From NCBI GenBank assembly GCA_029204225.1, contig CM055107.1, positions 45,701,514-45,765,513 of the forward strand: 64,000 bases of DNA. The letters are read 5' to 3'. Both the position numbers and the translations under genes were made by a program. This DNA is from Diphasiastrum complanatum (lineage: Eukaryota; Streptophyta; Lycopodiopsida; Lycopodiales; Lycopodiaceae). Under the pieces are notes generated by a model. The model had not been told where the DNA came from, searched no databases, and saw nothing but the letters and a program-made list of their open reading frames with translations. Below are positions 1-11,745 of this stretch, piece by piece. Within the stretch, counting starts at the first letter, position 1; each line of letters opens with the position of its first letter.

Positions 1-375
1 ACCATGTGTCATTGAGCTCTTGATTGTTGATGTAGATGCCATCAAGGATGAATCAACCTTATCCTCCTCTTCCCTCAAGGGTAAGGTTGCCTTGCTTTCT
101 TTCACCTTGTGCATTCTTCTTTTTGTAGCACTTGGATGCAAAGTGTCTCTTCTTTCCACAAAATAAGCACTTTAGTTTGGCCTTGTTCTTCTTTCCACCT
201 TTAGAGCTTGATGCTTGATCATCACTCTTGGTCTCCTTGTGTTGGATCTTCTTCTTGGACTTTTCCTTGCCTTTGCTTGAGAAGTTGGCCTTCTCATCTC
301 CATCATGTAGCTTCAAGAAACCAATCCTTTGTCTCACATGAAGGATCATATTCTCCTCGGTTGATAAAATTTAAA
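1..375 (-). pseudogene. Ty1/copia gag-protease fragment, cut by left edge
   Basis: Read on the minus strand, this is the C-terminal part of a copia gag with a Lys/Ser-rich stretch and one CCHC zinc knuckle (CLFCGKKRHFASKC, C-X2-C-X4-H-X4-C). A frame change near position 58 is followed by residues resembling the DTWW that precedes the copia aspartic-protease active site. The protein matches the corresponding part of elements A and B in this window, so it is a third copy of that family. Homology stops near 375, just upstream of an STEEN-like segment, so the 5' part of gag is missing. The rest would lie left of the window. Confidence 0.8.
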
Positions 376-679
376 GTCTTGTGCTTTACTAGTTAATAAT
401 AGTAATGCATGGTTAACTCAATGAGGTACTCATGAGTGATGATCGTTCTAGTAAATTTTGGAGTTATGATACTTGGATGAAGTCTGGTTGTTGGGATGGG
501 ACAAATTAGAACTAGTAGATCTTCAGGGGGTGTGTATGTTCATTAAGTTAGTCAACATGATGGTAGGATAAACATGTGGATAGATTAGAATGTTTAAAAT
601 AGGTTAATCATCAAAAACTAATATCCATCAAGTACAATGGATGAATTTGTGGATTGTCTCTATAAGCAAAATAATTCAA
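376..679. other. unassigned spacer
   Basis: AT-rich sequence between the minus-strand gag fragment and the target site of element A. I see no coding potential, repeat or RNA gene in it. Confidence 0.5.
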
Positions 680-684
680 TAAGA

Positions 685-1509
685 TGTGAAAAATGCAAAA
701 ATAAGCTTGGTAGAGGCCAAAAATATTGTATATAGGATAAACACACATGTGTGGAGCTTGTTCCCACGTGTGAAACTAGTGTACTTGTCATGTACCATAA
801 TCATGTATGTTGTACATATGATTTAGTTCAAGTTCTAGTGGCTAAAATGGCCAAAAAGTAGTTTTTTTTAGAGATATGACACATGGCATCAATCTATTGA
901 TTGCATGAGCCAAATATTTTGAATAGGTGTCACATCCCATGTGTAGAGGACATCTCACACTTGTGGAAATAGCTGAAGTAGGTGAGTTTTTGCTTCTAGA
1001 AGATTTCCATGAAGATCTACATATAGTAGAAAATTGGACCAAAGATGCCCAAAATGGAAAGTTTGATCCAAGTGTCAAAATTGCATGATGATGACAAGGC
1101 ATCCTCACACGTGTGAGATTTGATGCATGATCAGTACCTTGCGCTCCAAGAAGTGTATATATAGAGGCATATTTGGCCATAATCAATGTGAGACATCAAT
1201 CTTGATTTTGGAAGCAATTTTGTGTGATTCTCTCCATTTGTCTACATTTGTTTTGATTGTTTTGAGGTTATATCATAGTGTACTTGATTTTTAGGTTGGA
1301 TTCCGTACTCAGACAGAGTTTCACACGTGTGAAACCAGAAAGTACACCTACCTTCATGAATGATTGTCCTTGTTAGGATTTCATGTCTAGAATTGATCTA
1401 GATTGATCTTAATCTCAAGTAGATTGATAGATCAAGTAAATCTAACATCCAATCCCTCTTGAGGATCAGATTAGGATCCACTCTTGGTCCATTTTGTACT
1501 TTTTTCTCA
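685..1509 (+). repeat. 5' LTR of copia element A
   Basis: 825 bp, starting TGTGAAAAATG and ending TTTCTCA immediately before a Met-tRNA-type PBS. It resembles the 862-bp LTR of element B in length and in its recurring CACACGTGTG palindromes, such as the 14-bp palindrome CTCACACGTGTGAG at 1104-1117 and the 16-bp TTTCACACGTGTGAAA at 1319-1334. Its last 207 bp (1303-1509) differ from the 3' remnant at about 7 positions by hand count. Confidence 0.85.
1155..1164 (+). promoter_or_regulatory. TATA box in LTR of element A
   Basis: A TATATATAGA sequence lies in the middle of the LTR, with G-box palindromes upstream (around 741-770 and 1104-1117). This is the expected layout of a U3 promoter with transcription starting some 30 bp downstream. 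Placement is by pattern only. Confidence 0.5.
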
Positions 1510-1525
1510 TGGTATCAGTGCCAAG
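1510..1525 (+). other. primer-binding site of element A
   Basis: TGGTATCAGTGCCAAG follows the LTR end directly. It is the usual plant copia initiator-Met tRNA PBS (TGGTATCAGAGC) with one mismatch in its first twelve bases. Confidence 0.8.
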
Positions 1526-2110
1526 TACAAGAGATTTTATTGAAATTGATAGGGTTGATCCAAATCAAAGCCAAAATTAGCAAGTTTTAAGAAACTAGTC
1601 AAATTTTGGGTAGCAAGTTGGATTTGATAGATATCCTCAAAATTTTTGGTCCAGAACTTGTTGTGGGCTGTAGGAACCCTTTTCACACGTGTGAGTCCAT
1701 ACAGCTCTGGTTTTGACTGAGAAATTTCAAAAAATTAAACAATTTGACTCACATACCCAATTTGAGTGATTTTTAGTGCAAAATCAAGCATTTTCTATAG
1801 TGAATCTAATCTTTTGATTAGTTCTTGGATTAGATCAGCAAAAAAATTAAAATTGAAGCTTGAATTAGGTGCATTAATTGATCTTCTCTGATTGTTTGGG
1901 TGTATGTTGAAGTTGAAAAGAAAAATTGCTAAAAATCATAGATTAAGGAGTGATTTTGCAAGTTTGAGACTAGAATCTAAATTTCCATCGTTCTAGATTG
2001 GTTCATGAGTGATAGGATTGTGTCTATAAGCTTACTAATTGCTAGAAGACTTTAGGTTCAGATCTCTTAGAGAAACCATAAGAGTTTCTAGTGCTTTTTC
2101 ACATTCAACA

Positions 2111-4528
2111 ATGGCATCTATGGATGGTTTTTTCTTGAAGCTAATGAAAGGCCTACATCCACTAATTATGCTACTTGGATAGCTCAAATGGAGTCTTTGC
2201 TTGTACTTCATGATCTTTATGGCATTGTACTTGAGGTAGAAGTAGAACCTCAAGGAGCAGTTGAATTAGAAAAGTACAAAAAGAGATGTAGAGTTGCATT
2301 ACATTGCATAAAGATAAATGTAAGTAATGAACTTTTGAAAGAAATCTCATCTTGTACCACATCCAAAGAGGCATGGGATTCATTAAAAGCAATTTATGGA
2401 TCCAAAAACACTTTAAGGATACTCATGCATAGGAATCAAATTCTTCAAAGCATGAAAGGAAGTAGTGAAAGTGCCAAAAATTATGTCTTTAGGATCAAAT
2501 CTTTGAATAAGGAGTTGTCTTCTATAGATGATAAAATCAAAGATGATGAGCTAGTTCAAATCATTTTGAATGGATTAGGAGATGATTATTCCAATCTTGT
2601 TCAAACCTATTCTATTCAAGATTCACTTCCTAGTATTGAGAAACTTCAAAGTGTGCTTGTTAGTGAGGAGAGTAGAATGCTTCATATCAAAAGTAGGATG
2701 AGTTCCTTATCTTTGAATGATGGTGATTAAAAAGCTAACTTTTCTTTGAAAGACAAGAAGAAGAAGTTTCCATCCAAGAAGACTCAAGACATGGAGATGG
2801 AGAGCAAAGATGGAGCATCAAGTTCCAAAGGCAAGAGCAAGAAGGACAAGAAGAAGCTAAAGTGTTTCTTCTGTGGAAAAAAGCGACATTTTGCATCCGA
2901 GTGCTACAAGAAGAAGAATGCCCAAGAGAAGGACAATCAAGGCAATCTTGTGCTTGAGGAGGAGGAGGAAGAAGGCAATCGATCTTTGATGGTATCCTCA
3001 CCACAAACATCTAATCAAGACACTTGGTGGATCGATAGTGGGGCAAGCTCTCACATGACTCACCAAAAAAGACTACTTTTCTAATCTACTTTCTTACAAT
3101 AGTTCTAAGAGATTTATCTTCATTGCAAATGATCAAGAATGTGAGATTGTAGGTGTTGGATTCGTTCCTTTATGTCTAGGATCATCTAAAAAAGTAGATC
3201 TAGACAATGTTCTTTATGTACCTTCAATTACAAAGAACTTGTTGTGTAGGACAACTTATGGATAGTGGATTAGATGTACATTTCAAGCATGGAGCATGTT
3301 GTATCTTGAAAGATGAAAAAATGTATTGCTAGTAGTTTCAAGCAAGGGAGGTTATTCAAATTGGATGCTAATGTGGTGGTTGGAAGTGTGAACATAGCAA
3401 GGGAGGAGCTCACTCAAGTGGAATTATGGCACAAAAGGTTAGACCATCCTAACTACAAAGCTATGGAGACCATGGTGACAAAGGAGCTAGCAAGTGGACT
3501 TCCCAAAACCATATCCAAGTGTGGCAAGCTTTGTGAAGCTTGTGGACTCTCCAAATCTCATAAGCTTCCTTTCAAGAGATCTTTGATAAGATCTAACTCT
3601 CCTCTTGACCTTATACACTCGGATGTTCATTCATTTTCACATGAATCAAATGGTGGAGCTCTTATGTATGTCACTTTTATTGATGATAGATCAAGATACT
3701 CTTGGGTTTATCTCTTGTCTAAGAAAAGTGAAGTTTTTGAATCCTTTGTAAAGTTCAAAACTCTTGTGGAAAAACAACTTAATACTAGCTTGAAAGTATT
3801 AAGAAGTGATAATGGAGGGGAGTACATCTCCAATAGGATGAAAGAGTTTTGTGAAACTAATGGCATTAAAAGATAGTTCACATGCACATATGCTCCACAA
3901 CAAAATGGAGTAGCTGAGAGAAAGATTAGGACACTATGTGAGTGTGCTAAAGCTATGAGATTATATGCATCTCTTCCTATTTCATTTTGGGAAGAAGCTA
4001 TTTTATGTGCAAACTTTCTGTGTAATAGAATAACTAATAGCGCCATTAAAGGACTCACACCAGATGAAGTATTGTTTGGCAAAAAGCAAAATCTAACTGA
4101 TTTGAAAGTTTTTGGATGTACTTGTTATGTACATATTCCTTTAGAAACAAGGAAAAAGGAAGATGTTACTTCTTTCAAAGGCATCTTTGTTGGTTATAGT
4201 GAAAGTAAGAAAGCTTATAGGATACTTGATCCTATTACAAAAGAAGTTGTTGCTAGTAGAGATGTACTTTTTGATGAATCTCTCCAATCCAAAGGAAAGG
4301 TGACTTCCAACAACACTCAACTTGTCAAGGATCATGTTGTGGCCGAGGAGGAGCTTCATGAAGATGAAGACCAAGTGGAACTTACTTAAAGTCCAAGGGT
4401 GCCAAGAAGATCAACAAGGAAAAGGATTGAGCCATCAAGGCTCACTTATAGTGACAAAGGAGAGAAAAGGGAAGATTCTCAACTACTCAACTCTTATACT
4501 TTCTTGACTACTATGCTTGAAGAACCAA
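2111..4528 (+). pseudogene. gag-pol relic of copia element A (gag, protease, integrase)
   Basis: The frame opens with an ATG at 2111, shifts, and continues as gag from about 2137 to 2730. There a TAA interrupts it just before the basic region and the zinc knuckle (CFFCGKKRHFASEC, about 2867-2908). The protease active-site segment DTWWIDSGASSHM follows at about 3020-3060, then a frame break, the GAG-pre-integrase domain with LWHKRLDHPN at about 3424, and the integrase core (HSDVHSF, RSDNGGEY). A stop near 3874 precedes the catalytic Glu segment (about 3905). The integrase C-terminus runs to about 4389, followed by a basic linker and then the deletion junction. RT and RNase H are absent. Several stops and shifts make it non-functional. 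Protein similarity to element B is high throughout. Confidence 0.85.
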
Positions 4529-4735
4529 CCGTACTCAGACAGAGTTTCACACGTGTGAAACCAGAAAGTACACCTACCTTCATTAATGATTGTTCTTGTT
4601 AGGATTTTATATCTAGAATTGATCTAGATTGATCTTAATTTCAAGTAGATTGATAGATCAAGTAAGTCTAACATCCAATCCCTCTTGAGGATCAGATTAG
4701 GATCCACTCTTGGTCCATTTTGTACTTTTTCCTCA
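4529..4735 (+). repeat. truncated 3' LTR of element A
   Basis: These 207 bp match 1303-1509, the end of the 5' LTR, with about 7 mismatches, and include the same 16-bp palindrome at 4545-4560. The 5' side joins the region before RT, sharing only the short CC at the junction. Confidence 0.88.
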
Positions 4736-4740
4736 TAAGA

Positions 4741-5992
<1,252 letters not shown>

Positions 5993-6816
5993 TTATCCTT
6001 GAGGATTGTTGGGATAGATGGTATTGAAAGCAGGCCGCGTGGGAGCATTGTTGTGAGGATTGTTGGGGATGGTATTGAAAGCAGGCTCTGGAATCTCATT
6101 GTGAGGATTGTTGGGGTAGATGATATTAGAAGCAGGTTGATTGTGAGGATTGTTGGGGTATATGGTATTGGAAGCAGGCACATTGTGAGGATTGTTGGGG
6201 TATATGGTATTGGAAGTAGGCTGATTGTGAAGATTATTGAGGTAGATGGTATTGGAAGTAGGCTGATTATGAGGATTGTTGGGGTATATGGTATTGGAAG
6301 TAGGATGATTGTGAGGATTGTTGGGGTATATGGTATTGTAAGTAGGTTCCGGAGCATTGTGAGGATTGTTGGGGTGGGGAGGATGAGTATCGACAGTATC
6401 GGGAGATTCATGATCACCCTGAGGGTGGAAATTATGGTAATTTGCTTCATTTCCACTGCTGTGACTTTGAGGGTGCAAAGTGTTGTAATCTTTAGTTCCA
6501 CCGCTGTGACTGTGAGGGTGGAAAGTATTGTAGGTGGTCAGTTGGCGCTTGAGAAACTCGCCTGCAATGCTTTTTGTACCTGAACGCATAACCAAATACC
6601 AAAAGGCAACAGACGAAAGATGGTCTACGTTAAGAATATCATGCGAAAAGTAGCAGCAAAAGATTGAAAGTATTGGGCGATTTGTTAAGCTGAAGATATG
6701 GTGGTACCTGAACGATCATCGTTGTTGTTGGGTATCAAGCGGATGGCATCGGTACTGCCGGATAAGAGATGCAGAACAGCGGCGCAAAGGATAGCAAGGA
6801 AGCTTGTTCGAGACAT
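5993..6816 (-). CDS. secreted protein with tandem YPNNPHN repeats, two exons
   Basis: Exon 1 (6708-6816) starts at an ATG and encodes a typical signal peptide: a short polar start followed by a hydrophobic Ala/Leu/Cys core to about residue 23. Exon 2 (5993-6579) encodes the repeats. Joining the exons at GT-AG gives about 231 residues. The mature part has three units of a YNT-F/L-HP type and then about seven units of 14-17 residues built on YPNNPHNQPTSNTI, rich in Asn, Pro, His and Tyr. No catalytic domain is visible. A TATA box lies upstream at 7041-7050. I do not recognise the family. A structural wall protein or a precursor of repeated peptides are both possible. The same frame continues past the TAA with another YPNNP unit, so the stop could be a secondary mutation. 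Confidence 0.65.
6580..6707 (-). other. intron of the secreted repeat-protein gene
   Basis: 128 bp on the minus strand, starting GTACCACC and ending TGCGTTCAG. Both boundaries read TCAG/GTAC, so the exact junction is fixed only by the reading frame, which stays open when spliced here. Confidence 0.65.
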
Positions 6817-7040
6817 ATTGTTGAAGAAAGCGCTTCGTATAGTCACGAGTGAATAGAATTCTTATTCCTTTTTTCTTGTCTGCCCTAGAAAAACTTGATG
6901 CAGGAGATGAAGTATGCTGAGCTCTGCACTATTTTCTGGCTCGCGCCCACACCAACATCAAAGGAGTGCACTAGAGGTGATCTCTGATCTCGGCTCTTCC
7001 TGCGATATTTTGATCTGATGGAGTTTACTCATGTGCCTCT

Positions 7041-7050
7041 TATTATATAG
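7041..7050 (-). promoter_or_regulatory. TATA box for the secreted repeat-protein gene
   Basis: CTATATAATA on the minus strand, about 225 bp upstream of the start codon at 6816. This would give a leader of roughly 200 nt. I see no other strong TATA element between it and the ATG. Confidence 0.55.
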
Positions 7051-7374
7051 CCCATTCTCACTTTCAAAAAGCTTTTTCTTTTCGCATGGAATAGGACTAA
7101 TTCTAATAATAATTCTTCCTAGCTTTTCATTTGCCTGCTTTTGTTCTTCCCGTGTAGGCTAGCTAAAAATGAATCTTAAGGTGTAAGCTTTTCATTTTAA
7201 TGCATTTCTTCTTGGCTTTTTCTTTTTTCTCTTAATTAATGTATATTCTTGGAGTCTATCCAAAAGCTTTCCATAGTCTCTCATTCTTTGGCTGAATTTG
7301 AAATTGGCTGGCTAATACCATCGGAGTTGCCCCTATGTCTTAAAGGCCCTTTATACCCGAAGGAGCTGCTCTAT

Positions 7375-7657
7375 GTCCCAAGGAAATCAAAAGAAAAGTA
7401 AATCTCTTCATTTTTCTCTTCAATTTACTTGGAAAATGGCTTTATCCATTCGTCCCAAGTAGTTCTCCAACCATTAATTAATAGTAGGCACCTCATCACC
7501 ACGATCTTTATTGATGTAATTGGCTTCAAGCTATTATCCTCACATATGACAATTCCTAAAACAACCTACTCGAGATGATTCTAAAATGAAACAAATCAAA
7601 AAATAAAATGTGCAAATTGATATTACACAGTGAAGTAGGTAGGAGTTTGTTGGTTAA
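7375..7657 (+). repeat. diverged direct repeat, copy 1
   Basis: This segment resembles 8170-8387. Shared blocks include GATGTAATTGGCTTC, ATGATTCTAAAATGAAACAA and AAAATGTGCAAATTG in the same order, separated by small indels. It is non-coding and the element type is unknown. Confidence 0.7.
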
Positions 7658-8169
7658 ACCCAAAATCTTCTTCTCGTGCTATCGTGTTTGCAAATTTTTT
7701 TTCATAGATCCATTTCAAACCAACTGTAATATATCTACAATCTACATTACCTACAAGGCTATTGGATAGTTATGTTAACATGCTACTAGAATCACAAATC
7801 CCCCCCCCCCAAAAAAAAAAAAAAAAAAAATCTTCTTGGGAGTGCTCAACTTGAAAGTGGATTAAATAGATAAATCAATGTAAGAAATGAGAACATCACT
7901 CAATAATGGACACCAATCTAAAATATTGTTCATGTCATTCCATCATAGACACACATAAGCAATATGTGCATGCAACTAGATTGAAAAGAGAAGGATTACA
8001 AATACACAATAGGAGACCAAATGATGTGACCCAACATATATTGTGTGAGTGCTCTAATTCTAATCCCATCTTTAAGGTCAACGATGAGATTAGGCTAGGC
8101 TAGCCAAACTTCTATAGTAAGAAGAGCTTCAAAATATCGATTTTTGCTATGATGTGAGACTTGTATGGA
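7658..8169. other. unassigned spacer with C/A homopolymers
   Basis: Contains a run of C followed by a run of A at about 7801-7830. A short open frame at 7906-8103 shows no recognisable domain and is not called as a gene. Confidence 0.5.
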
Positions 8170-8387
8170 CCAAGAAAATCAAAACAAAGGGAAATTCTCA
8201 CATTATTGCAATTCTCATTTTCTTTTCAATTTAATTGGACGCTGGTTTTGATGTAATTGGCTTCCTACTATTGCAATTACAAACATGAACCTACTCAAAA
8301 TGATTCTAAAATGAAACAAAATAAATAAATAAAATGTGCAAATTGCAATTACATAGTGAAATACATAGGAGTTCATTGGTTAACACT
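8170..8387 (+). repeat. diverged direct repeat, copy 2
   Basis: Second copy of the 7375-7657 segment, shorter by internal deletions. The two copies lie about 0.8 kb apart in the same orientation. Confidence 0.7.
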
Positions 8388-9384
8388 AGAAGAAGACTCA
8401 CGATTTCCAACGTGTTTTTTGAGCATTTTTTTGAAAGATAGAATCGAAAATGGGGCACGTGGGAAGCGGAAAGATCAAGCGTCGGGTCTATAGGCTAGGC
8501 TCGGTATAAGCCTTGGAACTTTGAACGTTTTTTTAAGAGGCTTATAAGGAGGGTTATAAGGAGGCAGGAACATTTCAGAACTCCCAAAATCTGTTGGATT
8601 ATTCTCCTTCTTACTAATCAACTAATCAGTTTTTAATCTTCATCCAACTATTTATCCAGTTCTGTGCAGTCTCCCGTGTTTTACACAGTCTGCAGATTTA
8701 CAAGTGTTTTACACAATCTGCAAAAATACGGAGTTTGACAACAGTGTCGGGAATTTTCTTTCACTACAAAAAATTGACACTATCGCCTTTTTGCTGCAGT
8801 CAATTTTCTCTTAAAGCGACACTATCAAAAATTGCAAGTAATACGGTGTCGCGTTCATGCTCCACGCTATATTACCTTATACATCGTGCGATATCAGTCA
8901 AATACATAAAAATAGTTAAACATGTGAATGCACATAGCTTACATGAAAATCGCACCCCCTTTCAAATCCTCATTCTCTCTCCTCAATTACTTCCTCTTGT
9001 TTGTCATGGCTTGTCTAAGGACATCACGTAACCAATCAAGCATCATGTCCTTGGGTAGAAGTGCAAGGTCATGTGGTTATGGTTGTCTTCTATGTCCTCT
9101 CTGAAAGTGGCTCGAGCGGTTGTTCTACGAGGTTTGGCCTTTTCATATCTCAAAATCCACTTTTGCATTTCTTCACTAATAAGAATGCAAAACTTATTCG
9201 CCTTCTCCCTGAAGAGCAAGGAACTCCGTGATATAAACCATGGATTCTTGCACTAGCCACCCTTCTACCATTCTACCCTTAGGCCTTGCTCCTTGTCTTA
9301 CAAAGCCTTTCAATGTTTTCATAAATCGTTCCAAGAAAAACATCCATCAGCTATGGACAGTGCCTGTATTGATAATATCGATCA
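8388..9384. other. unassigned spacer
   Basis: No gene recognised. Around 8530-8570 there is a short duplicated TTATAAGGAGG motif. Just before 9385 the sequence precedes a copia integrase C-terminus but shows no clear homology. Confidence 0.45.
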
Positions 9385-10236
9385 ATCAATGAGAGAACGT
9401 CATAACCACAATAGTCTCAAGACACTCTTCATAGGATACACTTCATCTGACAACACTTACAAATTGTATGACCCTGATAACCAGCAAATCTTTATCGAGG
9501 ATCAATTCATCGACTTCAATGGGAAAGGCATTGTTCCAAGTGAACCTTCAATGCCTTCCATTAATACGACTATTCGAGCCATTGGCTCAAGCGTGCCTAT
9601 AATTGATCAACTACCCGACAACGAGTCAGACGAAGATATTGTTGTTTTTCAGCAACGACAAATCCAAGGATTGAATCATCAACCGACACTTCCTCCAAGA
9701 AGATCAAGCCTAGTGCGCACACAACCCACAAGGTATATTCTTGAGTCTGTGTGTCTTTTAATGCAGGAACCGACATCAGTCGATGAAACACTTAGCCAAC
9801 CAGACGCCGATCTTTGGAGAGAAGCAATGGACAGATTGTATTCCTCTCTGATCAAGAGTCAGACATAGTCACTAGTCAAAGCTCATGCTAGCTACAATCT
9901 CATTGATTGCAAATGGGTCTTCAAGATCAAATACAATGCCAATGGAGTGATCGATCGAAGGAAGGCAAGACTAGTAGCACAAGGATTCGCTCAGATCTCT
10001 AACATTGACTACAACGAGACTTTTAGTCCAATAATCAAGCACTCATCAATCCAAGCCCTCCTATCGTATGTTAAAGTAGCTGACCTGGAAGTACATCAAC
10101 TTGATGTACAGACAACTTATTTGAATGGAGTCATTGAAGAAGACATCTACATGCTACAGCCTGAAGGATACGTTCACGAAGGTATGAAGCAGCATGTCTG
10201 CAAACTCCACAAGGCTGAATACTCTAAAATGTTTCA
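9385..10236 (+). pseudogene. copia pol fragment: integrase C-terminus and N-terminal RT
   Basis: The frame reads the end of integrase (LKTLFIGYTSSDNTYKLYDP), an acidic linker with PPRRSS, and then the start of copia RT (CKWVFKIKYNANG, KARLVAQGF, HQLDVQTTYLNG, MLQPEGY). One in-frame TAG at 9866-9868 replaces the conserved Trp of the QTW motif; otherwise the frame is open from 9293 to 10240. RT breaks off after CKLHKA. It is the complementary half of the minus-strand fragment next to it. It carries no LTR or RNase H and is not functional. Confidence 0.8.
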
Positions 10237-11175
10237 ATGAAGGCTTGGATCCTGTCCAGACTTCATGAGGGGTTATGTTGTCAATGAGGCCTTTAGTTAT
10301 ACATCGATTCTGCACGTAAGTTGTTGTTGATACAACATGTTGTCAAAATGATTTGGGCAACGAAGCATGAGTTATCATGCATTTGGCAGACTCGACTAAG
10401 GTCTTTGTTCTTCTTTTTGCTAGTCCATTCGATTGTGGAGAATAGAAAGCAGCGAACTGTTGCTCGATGCTGTTGGCTGAGAAATAGTCTTTGAATTTAT
10501 TTGAGATGTATTTGTCGTCGTTGTTGCTCCTTAGTGCTTTGATATTCTTGCATATCTGCAACTCAGCATTCTCTTTGTATTTCATGAAGGACTCGAAAGC
10601 TTCAGATTTGTGCTTTAGAAAATATACAACAATTCTTTTAGAAGTCATCTATAAAAGTAATAAAGAATTTTGCACCAAGCAGTGATGGTGTTTGCATTGG
10701 GCCACATATATCAATATGTACAATGTCTAGCAAATCTTTAAATATGTGTTCTTGATTCAACCTAAATTGCCTTCTTGCCTGCTTTCCTATGATACAACTT
10801 TGTCAAACAAGAAGGCCAACAATTCTGTAATCTAAATCTTGAACTGAAGAATGTCTAGACATGCTACCTACTATCGATACAGGATTAAGGTGAATAAGTC
10901 TATAATGCCAAGTCAATTATTTATTGATAGATATTGAACTGCTTAAAGCATGATCAATTGCAGAATTACAATTATAGAGATATCCATGTCTTTTTTCGAG
11001 TGTAAGAACTCTCCTGCTCTTATCAAGAATTCGACAGAAATATGTTTGAAACTCTACCCTATGTCCTAAGTCTGTAATTTGACTGACCGACAAAATATTT
11101 GTCATCGGTACATATAATACATTTGGTATCAGTTTCAACATTCTATTCTGAAAATTCAGTATAACCACTACTCAA
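10237..11175 (-). pseudogene. copia pol fragment: GAG-pre-integrase and integrase core
   Basis: On the minus strand, 11168-10917 encodes the segment after the protease (VLYVPMTNILSVSQI). The zinc-binding part and the integrase core follow (10648-10343). The second catalytic segment is altered to LRSNNDDKY, with the usual D-N-G-G changed, and the Glu segment is LAKRRTK, so catalytic residues are lost. A TGA at 10343 replaces the Trp after LPKSF, but the frame continues (NRCITKGLIDNITPHEVWTG) down to about 10240. There it meets the end of the plus-strand RT fragment. The two pieces cover complementary parts of one element. Confidence 0.75.
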
Positions 11176-11440
11176 AGTCAAATATGGCCCAATCAAATGA
11201 AGAGGTGTAGATGCTAAATCCAATCACATTAAGAGGTGTTTAGTGAAGCAAATCACTTGGCCAATCATATTGTGAGGTTCTAGCTAGTTGGTCCAATCAT
11301 GGAGAGAGTTGGGGATCTAGAGGCCCAATTATCATGAGAGGTGGTATCCATGAGGTCCAATCACATTCAAGCATTCCTCATTATGCTAGATCTCAAGCTA
11401 CTCCTATATGGATGCGCTATGAATTATATATAAGTATTGA
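11176..11440 (+). promoter_or_regulatory. degenerate CCAATC repeat array with TATA-like element
   Basis: Six imperfect units of about 30 bp (11186-11372) each carry CCAATC or CCAATT followed by a GAGAGGT-like block. About 50 bp further is TTATATATAAG at 11424-11434. The arrangement resembles CCAAT boxes plus a TATA box, but no convincing gene follows, so a promoter role is only a possibility. Confidence 0.3.
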
Positions 11441-11600
11441 ATGTAAGGCCTTCAAGAAGAAGACAATGCGTGAAGGAAAATTTTATTTCCCCAATTTTCA
11501 TGAAATTGTACTTGTTCGACTACTAATATAGATGTTTTGCTACTACATAATCTTGCATAAATGTTAGATGCATAGTTTCATATTGAGTGTGCATCTATCA

Positions 11601-11745
11601 TGAATTGGATGCAATGTATAATCTATTTAAAAGTTGAATGCAATGTATAGGCTACTTATGAATTGAACACAATATAAATTGATCTTGAAGCACATGATTT
11701 GCATGATCGAATGCAATGTATAGTCTAATAATCGAATACAATGGA
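11601..11745 (+). repeat. degenerate tandem repeat
   Basis: About five units of 25-40 bp built around GAATGCAATGTATAGTCTA with many substitutions. Low copy and old, with no coding content. Confidence 0.55.

Larger units (their letters stand above)
680..4740 (+). mobile_element. Ty1/copia element A, internally deleted, with target-site duplications
   Basis: TAAGA lies at 680-684 directly before a TG-starting LTR, and again at 4736-4740 directly after the remnant of the 3' LTR, which ends in CA. Contents in order: 5' LTR, PBS, leader, gag, protease, integrase, then an abrupt jump at 4528/4529 into the last 207 bp of the 3' LTR. RT, RNase H and about three quarters of the 3' LTR are therefore missing, while both outer ends and the duplications survive. 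The element is a diverged member of the same family as element B at 41-47 kb. Confidence 0.88.
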
